From NCBI RefSeq assembly GCF_003173615.1, contig NZ_QGNA01000001.1:1612001-1676000 (forward strand): 64,000 nt of DNA, given 5' to 3'. The notes beneath the pieces are model-generated. The model did no database searches, was not told the origin of the DNA, and saw only the letters and a list, made by a program, of their open reading frames with translations. A program made the position numbers and the translations under genes. Numbering within the stretch: position 1 is the stretch's first letter; each line of letters opens with the position of its first letter. Of the stretch, positions 59,939 through 64,000 are shown in pieces. The stretch comes from Falsiroseomonas bella. GTDB lineage: Bacteria > Pseudomonadota > Alphaproteobacteria > Acetobacterales > Acetobacteraceae.

Positions 59939-60382
59939 ATGACTGATCCTGCCGTCGAGATCTGGACCGATGGCGGTTGCCGGCCCAACCCCGGGCCGGG
60001 CGGCTGGGCGGCCATCCTGCGCTATGGCGCGACGGAGAAGGAGCTTTCGGGCGCCGATCCCGCCACCACCAACAACCGCATGGAGCTGACGGCCGCGATC
60101 AGCGCGCTGGAGGCGCTGAAGCGTCCCTGCAAGGTGGTGCTGCACACCGACAGCGAATACGTGCGCAACGGCATGGAGCGCTGGGTGAAGGGCTGGGTGC
60201 GCAACAACTGGCGCAACAGCGCGCGCGACCCGGTGGCGAATTACGAGCTGTGGCAGCGCCTGCTGGCGGCCGCCGCGCCGCATGACGTGGACTGGCGCTG
60301 GGTGCGCGGCCATGCCGGCGATCCGATGAACGAACGCGCCGACGCGCTGGCCACCGCCGCGCGGCAATCGCTCGCGCCCTGA
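59939..60382 (+). CDS. rnhA: Ribonuclease HI
   Basis: A 147-residue RNase HI that cuts RNA in RNA-DNA hybrids. The catalytic acids are Asp11 in [15 protein letters not shown], Glu in NRMELTAAI, Asp in [10 protein letters not shown], and a C-terminal Asp in [11 protein letters not shown] 59939 was used; the GTG at 59930 adds 3 residues. It ends the ispH-thrB-rnhA run. Confidence 0.95.
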   Translation: MTDPAVEIWTDGGCRPNPGPGGWAAILRYGATEKELSGADPATTNNRMELTAAISALEALKRPCKVVLHTDSEYVRNGMERWVKGWVRNNWRNSARDPVANYELWQRLLAAAAPHDVDWRWVRGHAGDPMNERADALATAARQSLAP

Positions 60383-60519
60383 CCCCCCGTGCCGCGGCGC
60401 CGCCCGTGGCCGCGCGCAACAAGAGCACCTCCCGGTGTGGTCACGAAGAGGATGCTGTGCTCCGCTGCCCCGCTCCGCGTAGGATGTCCTGCCGGAACCC
60501 TGCGTGAGGGAGGCAGGCC

Positions 60520-61071
60520 ATGCTCGATCTCGACCGCTTCGTCGCCGATTGCCGCGAGGCGCTTGCCGCGGATGCCGGCGGACACCGCCATGTGCGGGAG
60601 GTGGTCTCCCGCGCCGTCGCCGATCCCGACGGGGTGATGGCGGCCATCGGCACGCCGCAACGCGCCGGGCTCAACGTGGTGTATCGCGCGCCGGACCTGA
60701 CCGTGCTGAACCTGGTCTGGGGCCCGAACATGGTGCTGATGCCGCATGACCATCGGATGTGGGCGGTGATCGGCATCTATACGGGGCGCGAGGACAATAT
60801 CTTCTGGCGCCGGCTGGAGGGCGGGCGCGTCGAGGCCGCGGGCGCGAAGGCGCTCGGCGTGCGGGACTGCACCGTGCTCGGCAAGGACATCGTGCATTCC
60901 GTGGTGAATCCGATCCCCCGCCTGACCGGCGCGCTGCACGTCTATGGCGGCGACTTCTTCGGCGTCGAGCGCAGCGAGTGGGACCCGGAGACGCTGAACG
61001 AGCGCCCCTATGACGGGCAGAAGGTCGTGCGCCTGTTCGAGGAGTCCAACGCCGCGCTGGCGGGCCGGTAG
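60520..61071 (+). CDS. Cupin-fold metal-dependent enzyme, COG5553-like
   Basis: A 183-residue double-stranded-beta-helix protein. Metal ligands are in LMPHDHRMWAVIGIYTGRED (His-x-His and Glu) and KDIVHSVVNPIPRLTGALHVYGGDFF (His). It resembles the predicted metal-dependent enzyme group related to cysteine dioxygenases. GAGGGAGG lies just before ATG 60520. Its last 64 bases overlap the end of the convergent MBL gene. Confidence 0.8.
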   Translation: MLDLDRFVADCREALAADAGGHRHVREVVSRAVADPDGVMAAIGTPQRAGLNVVYRAPDLTVLNLVWGPNMVLMPHDHRMWAVIGIYTGREDNIFWRRLEGGRVEAAGAKALGVRDCTVLGKDIVHSVVNPIPRLTGALHVYGGDFFGVERSEWDPETLNERPYDGQKVVRLFEESNAALAGR

Positions 61072-62732
61072 CCGCAGCCTTCCGCCGCCAGCGGCAGGCG
61101 GAGGGTGAAGGCGCCCTCCGCGAAGCCGATCGCGTCCGCGCCGGCGCCGAGCAGCCGGGCGAGCAGCGCGCGGCGACGCGGCGGCAAGTCTCCCGGCTGC
61201 ATCGGCGGCGTGCCGCAGAGCCGCAGCACCACGCCGCCGGCCTCCGCCGCGGCGGTGAGGCGAAGCGCGCGATGGCCGCCGCGCGCCGCCGTCTCCAGCA
61301 GCGTCACCAGCGCGTCGGCCAGGCGCTCCGGCGCCACGCGCACCGCGGGCAGGCCGGCCGGGATCTCCGCCGCGACGTCGCGCGGGGTTCCCTCCGCGCC
61401 GATCCGGCCGATCAGGTGGCGTGCGAAGGCGTGCGGGTCGTCGGCCGCGGCCAGCAGCGCCTCGGGATCGAAGTCGGCGGCGGCGGCGATCTCGCTCAGG
61501 ATCGCGCCGACCAGCGCCGCCGGGTCGGCCGGCTCGGCCGGCGCCTGCAGGTCCAGCCCGCGCACCATGCCGAGGAAGAGCTGCAGCAGCGCGTCCGCCC
61601 GCCGCGCCAGGGTGGGCCGCACCGCGCCGAGCTCGCGCCCGCCGCGCAGCAGCCGCTCCGGCCGCGGCAGGGCTGCGGCGGCCTTCAGCACCAGGGCGAG
61701 GTCCGGGTCCTGCCCGTCGCGGAAGCGCAGCCGCGCCGTCTCCAGGTCGGCCAGCGTCCGGTCCAGCGCCTCCTCGTCCACCGCGCGGGCGAGCAGCGAA
61801 GCCGCCTCCTGGTCCTCCAGCAGGTCCAGCCGATGGCGCACCGCCTCGATCCGGGCGGCGATCGCGGCGAAGAGGATGCCGCTCTCCTCCAGCATGTCCA
61901 GTGCGAAGCCCCGCAGCGCGGCGAGGCGGGCATCGTCGAGGTCGGCGATGTCGCCGAGCTCCGCCGCGGCGCGCCGGGCGCGCAGCAGCGCCTCCCGCAT
62001 CGTCGCCGGGTCGGTCACCGCGCCGTGGCCGACGCCGCAGAGCGCGATGCCGCCGCCCTCGATCAGCCGCGCCACGGCATCCAGGCTGTGCACCAGATCG
62101 GGCTGGTTCCACCCGGCGAGCCCGGCCAGGCCCGGCGTCGCGCCGGCCGGCAGGTCGGCCAGCAGCAGCAGCCCGCCCACGCGCAGGCAGAGGCTGCAGG
62201 GGCTGTGCCCCGGCGTGTGCAGCAGTTCGAGCGCCGCGCCGCCGGCGAGCGGGATGGTGGTGCGCGGCAGGGCCAGCCCCTCATCCAGCTCCAGCCGGTC
62301 CAGCCGCGCGGCGAAGGGCAGCGTCGCCGTGCCGAACAGATGCGCGTCGAAGCGCTGGCGGGGCAGGGTCGCGCCCGGATAGGCATAGGCGAGGGTCAGC
62401 CGCGTGTCGCCGCGCTCGACCGCCGCCGCGCCCACCGCGGCCATGCAGCGATGCACCGTGACGCCGGGCGGCAGCGGCAGCGCATCGAGCCCGGCGATGT
62501 GGTCGTAGTGGCAATGGGTCAGCACCAGCAGGATGCGCCGCCGCGTCCCCAGCCCCTCGGCGATCATCGCGCCGAGCCGCGCCACCTGTGCCGGGTCGCT
62601 GCCGACATCCACCACGACCAGCTCCTCGGGGCTGCGCAGCAGATAGGCATTGGCGTTGACGACGTTCGGCCGGTTCAGCAGCGCCGTCCACTCGACCCCG
62701 GCGGCGCCCGGGACCGCCTGCCACGCTGACAC
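61008..62732 (-). CDS. MBL-fold hydrolase with histidine-kinase-like C-terminal region
   Basis: A 574-residue protein. Residues 1-260 are a metallo-beta-lactamase fold: VLTHCHYDHIAGLDALP (HxHxDH metal site), a TPGHSPCSLCLRVGG His, and the final GVGHGAVTDP. Residues 290-440 are helical (MLEESGILFAAIAARIEAVRHRL, ARLRFRDGQDPD). Residues 460-550 resemble a histidine-kinase ATPase core without a clear phospho-acceptor His or G-boxes (VRVAPERLADALVTLLETAARGG, GVVLRLCG). It starts at GTG 62732. Possibly a signalling protein with an MBL input; the tail assignment is tentative. Confidence 0.68.
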   Translation of the reverse strand: MSAWQAVPGAAGVEWTALLNRPNVVNANAYLLRSPEELVVVDVGSDPAQVARLGAMIAEGLGTRRRILLVLTHCHYDHIAGLDALPLPPGVTVHRCMAAVGAAAVERGDTRLTLAYAYPGATLPRQRFDAHLFGTATLPFAARLDRLELDEGLALPRTTIPLAGGAALELLHTPGHSPCSLCLRVGGLLLLADLPAGATPGLAGLAGWNQPDLVHSLDAVARLIEGGGIALCGVGHGAVTDPATMREALLRARRAAAELGDIADLDDARLAALRGFALDMLEESGILFAAIAARIEAVRHRLDLLEDQEAASLLARAVDEEALDRTLADLETARLRFRDGQDPDLALVLKAAAALPRPERLLRGGRELGAVRPTLARRADALLQLFLGMVRGLDLQAPAEPADPAALVGAILSEIAAAADFDPEALLAAADDPHAFARHLIGRIGAEGTPRDVAAEIPAGLPAVRVAPERLADALVTLLETAARGGHRALRLTAAAEAGGVVLRLCGTPPMQPGDLPPRRRALLARLLGAGADAIGFAEGAFTLRLPLAAEGCGYRPASAALDSSNRRTTFCPS

Positions 62733-62839
62733 CCGACGACTCTCCTCTGTCCCCGGTGCGGCGCGCGGGGGCGCGTGCGGAGGCGACCGTTACGGCTGCG
62801 GGTTAGCACCGCGCCCGGCCGCCCACCAAGCCCAGGCGG

Positions 62840-63379
62840 TCAGGCGGCCTTCAGGTGCTCCTGCAGGCGGGGCATCAGCTCGACCAGGTTGCAGGGGCGG
62901 TGGCGGCTGTCGAGCTGGAACAGCAGGATGTCGTCCCAGGCGTCCTTGCAGGCGCCGGTGCTGCCCGGCAGCGCGAACAGGTAGGTCCCGCCCGCCACGC
63001 CCCCGATCGCGCGGGACTGGATCGTGGAGGTGCCGATCTTGGCGTAGCTGAGCATGCGGAACAGCTCGCCGAAGCCGGTGATCTCCTTCTCCAGCACGCG
63101 GGCGAAGGCCTCGGGCGTCACGTCGCGGCCGGTGATGCCGGTGCCGCCGGTGGTGATCACGCAATCCACCTCGGGGTCGGCGATCCAGCGGCGCAGGATG
63201 CCCTCGATGATCGGCGCCTCGTCGCGGCAGATCTCGCGCGCGGCGAGCCGGTGGCCGGCGGCCACGATGCGCTCCGCCAGCGTGTCGCCGCTGCGGTCGG
63301 TTGCGAGGTCGCGGGTGTCCGACACGGTCAGCACCGCGATGTTCACCGGCAGGAAGGTGCGGCTTTCGTCGATCGGCAT
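62840..63379 (-). CDS. moaB: Molybdenum cofactor biosynthesis protein MoaB
   Basis: A 179-residue MoaB/Mog-type protein that adenylates molybdopterin. It has NIAVLTVSDTRDLATDRSGD, VITTGGTGITGRDVTPEA and LFALPGSTGACKDAWDDIL, all diagnostic. ATG 63379 has GGGAG just upstream. The lytic transglycosylase gene lies upstream on the same strand, 70 bases away; other molybdopterin genes are not near. Confidence 0.93.
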   Translation of the reverse strand: MPIDESRTFLPVNIAVLTVSDTRDLATDRSGDTLAERIVAAGHRLAAREICRDEAPIIEGILRRWIADPEVDCVITTGGTGITGRDVTPEAFARVLEKEITGFGELFRMLSYAKIGTSTIQSRAIGGVAGGTYLFALPGSTGACKDAWDDILLFQLDSRHRPCNLVELMPRLQEHLKAA

Positions 63380-63449
63380 GGCGGAACTCCCTGCCGGGAA
63401 GATAGGCGCCCCGCGCACCGCGCCAAAGAGGTGCGCGGCGCGCGGCGGC

Positions 63450-64000
63450 TCAGTTGCTCCGCCGCAGCATCGCCGCCACCTCGGCGCCGTCGGAGAAGCG
63501 CGGGAACTCGCCCGCGGCCAGCGCATCCAGGCTCGGCGCCGGCAGGCCGAGGCGGGCGGCGTAGATCCAGGAATAGGCCAGCACGCGCTGCACGAAGCTG
63601 CGCGTCTCCGTCACCGGGATGCTCTCGATGAACAGGAAGGGGTCCGTGCGGTGGCGCACCGCCGGCAGCCAGCGCGCGAGGTTTCCAGGCCCGTTGTTGT
63701 AGGCCGCCAGCACGCGGATCAGGTCGCCCTCCACCTGGTCGTGCCGGGCGAGATAGGCGACGTAGCGCTGCCCGACCTCGAGCGAGAAGGCCGGGTCGTG
63801 CAGCCGCCGGATGCCGGCGCCGCGCAGCGAGGCATCGCCCGTCACGTAGCTGGCGGTGGCGGGCATGATCTGCATCAGCCCGCGCGCCCCGGCCGGGGAG
63901 ACCGCATTCGCGTTGAAGTTCGATTCCTGCCGCGCCAGCGCATAGACCAGCGCCGGATCCATGCGGAAGCCGTTGAGCGGACGCAGCTGCGGCAGCGGGA
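63450..64000 (-). CDS. Soluble lytic murein transglycosylase, 5' end outside window
   Basis: The visible 183 residues are the C-terminal SLT domain of a Slt70-like enzyme. The catalytic Glu is in DPALVYALARQESNF, followed by GARGLMQIMPATASYV, VLAAYNNGPGNLARWLP and the FIESIPVTETRSFVQRVLA helix. Sequence upstream (LRPLNGFRMDPALVY) runs open to position 64000, so the gene starts outside the window. It cleaves peptidoglycan glycan strands. Confidence 0.9.
   Translation of the reverse strand, partial: PLPQLRPLNGFRMDPALVYALARQESNFNANAVSPAGARGLMQIMPATASYVTGDASLRGAGIRRLHDPAFSLEVGQRYVAYLARHDQVEGDLIRVLAAYNNGPGNLARWLPAVRHRTDPFLFIESIPVTETRSFVQRVLAYSWIYAARLGLPAPSLDALAAGEFPRFSDGAEVAAMLRRSN

Overview
The window is very GC-rich, almost fully coding DNA from an alphaproteobacterium, most likely an Acetobacteraceae member of the Roseomonas type. 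This rests on gene order (mutY|dciA-dsbA-smc, rnhB-ccrM, ispH-thrB-rnhA, and an F0-only ATP synthase operon of atpI-atpB-atpE-atpF'-atpF), a CcrM-type GANTC methyltransferase, a Bug/TctC receptor and PEP-CTERM proteins. It reads as chromosome. No tRNA, rRNA, CRISPR array, prophage or insertion sequence was seen. Layout: 1-3.8 kb holds a truncated glycine-zipper lipoprotein, a lytic transglycosylase with a SPOR domain, a NeuD-like acyltransferase and a PEP-CTERM esterase-like protein. 3.9-16 kb looks like accessory carboxylate metabolism: ADP-forming acyl-CoA synthetase, MaoC hydratase, a secreted RTX protein, a two-subunit CoA-transferase, an enoyl-CoA hydratase, an amidase, an unusual nitrile hydratase fusion, and a Bug receptor. 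Together these could take a nitrile or amide through the acid to acyl-CoA. 16-23.5 kb holds aromatic and histidine genes (chorismate mutase, hisC, tyrA) and methionine genes (metX, metW). A membrane protein and an ECF42-type sigma factor/YCII pair, all on the minus strand, sit between metX and metW. 23.7-24.9 kb carries a probable FNR-controlled small RNA divergent from phaB. 25-31.5 kb is a mixed set (tandem YCII protein, radical SAM protein, TIGR04283/TIGR04282 glycosyltransferase-like pair, methyltransferase, Crp/Fnr regulator, Spy-like periplasmic protein, cupin). 31.5-40.7 kb is DNA maintenance: rnhB, ccrM, a zeta-toxin-like kinase, mutY, dciA, dsbA and an unusually long smc. 40.8-46.3 kb holds a VOC protein, a DUF6653 membrane protein, nhaA, an ABC exporter and an MFS transporter. 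46.4-49 kb is the F0 operon, ending in a strong terminator. 49-51.7 kb holds an orphan Flp-like pilin, a hydrolase, a NUDIX enzyme and a second PEP-CTERM protein. 51.9-56.6 kb is the glycine cleavage operon gcvTHP behind a tandem glycine riboswitch. 56.6-64 kb holds a histidine phosphatase/lipoprotein pair, ispH-thrB-rnhA, a cupin, an MBL protein with a kinase-like tail, moaB and a truncated lytic transglycosylase. The points most worth checking are the nitrile hydratase beta-N/His-rich/alpha fusion, the 90-residue repeats present three times in each SMC arm, the predicted anaerobic small RNA next to phaB, and a palindromic operator shared by two membrane-protein genes. All functions are inferred by reading the sequence; no database search was run.
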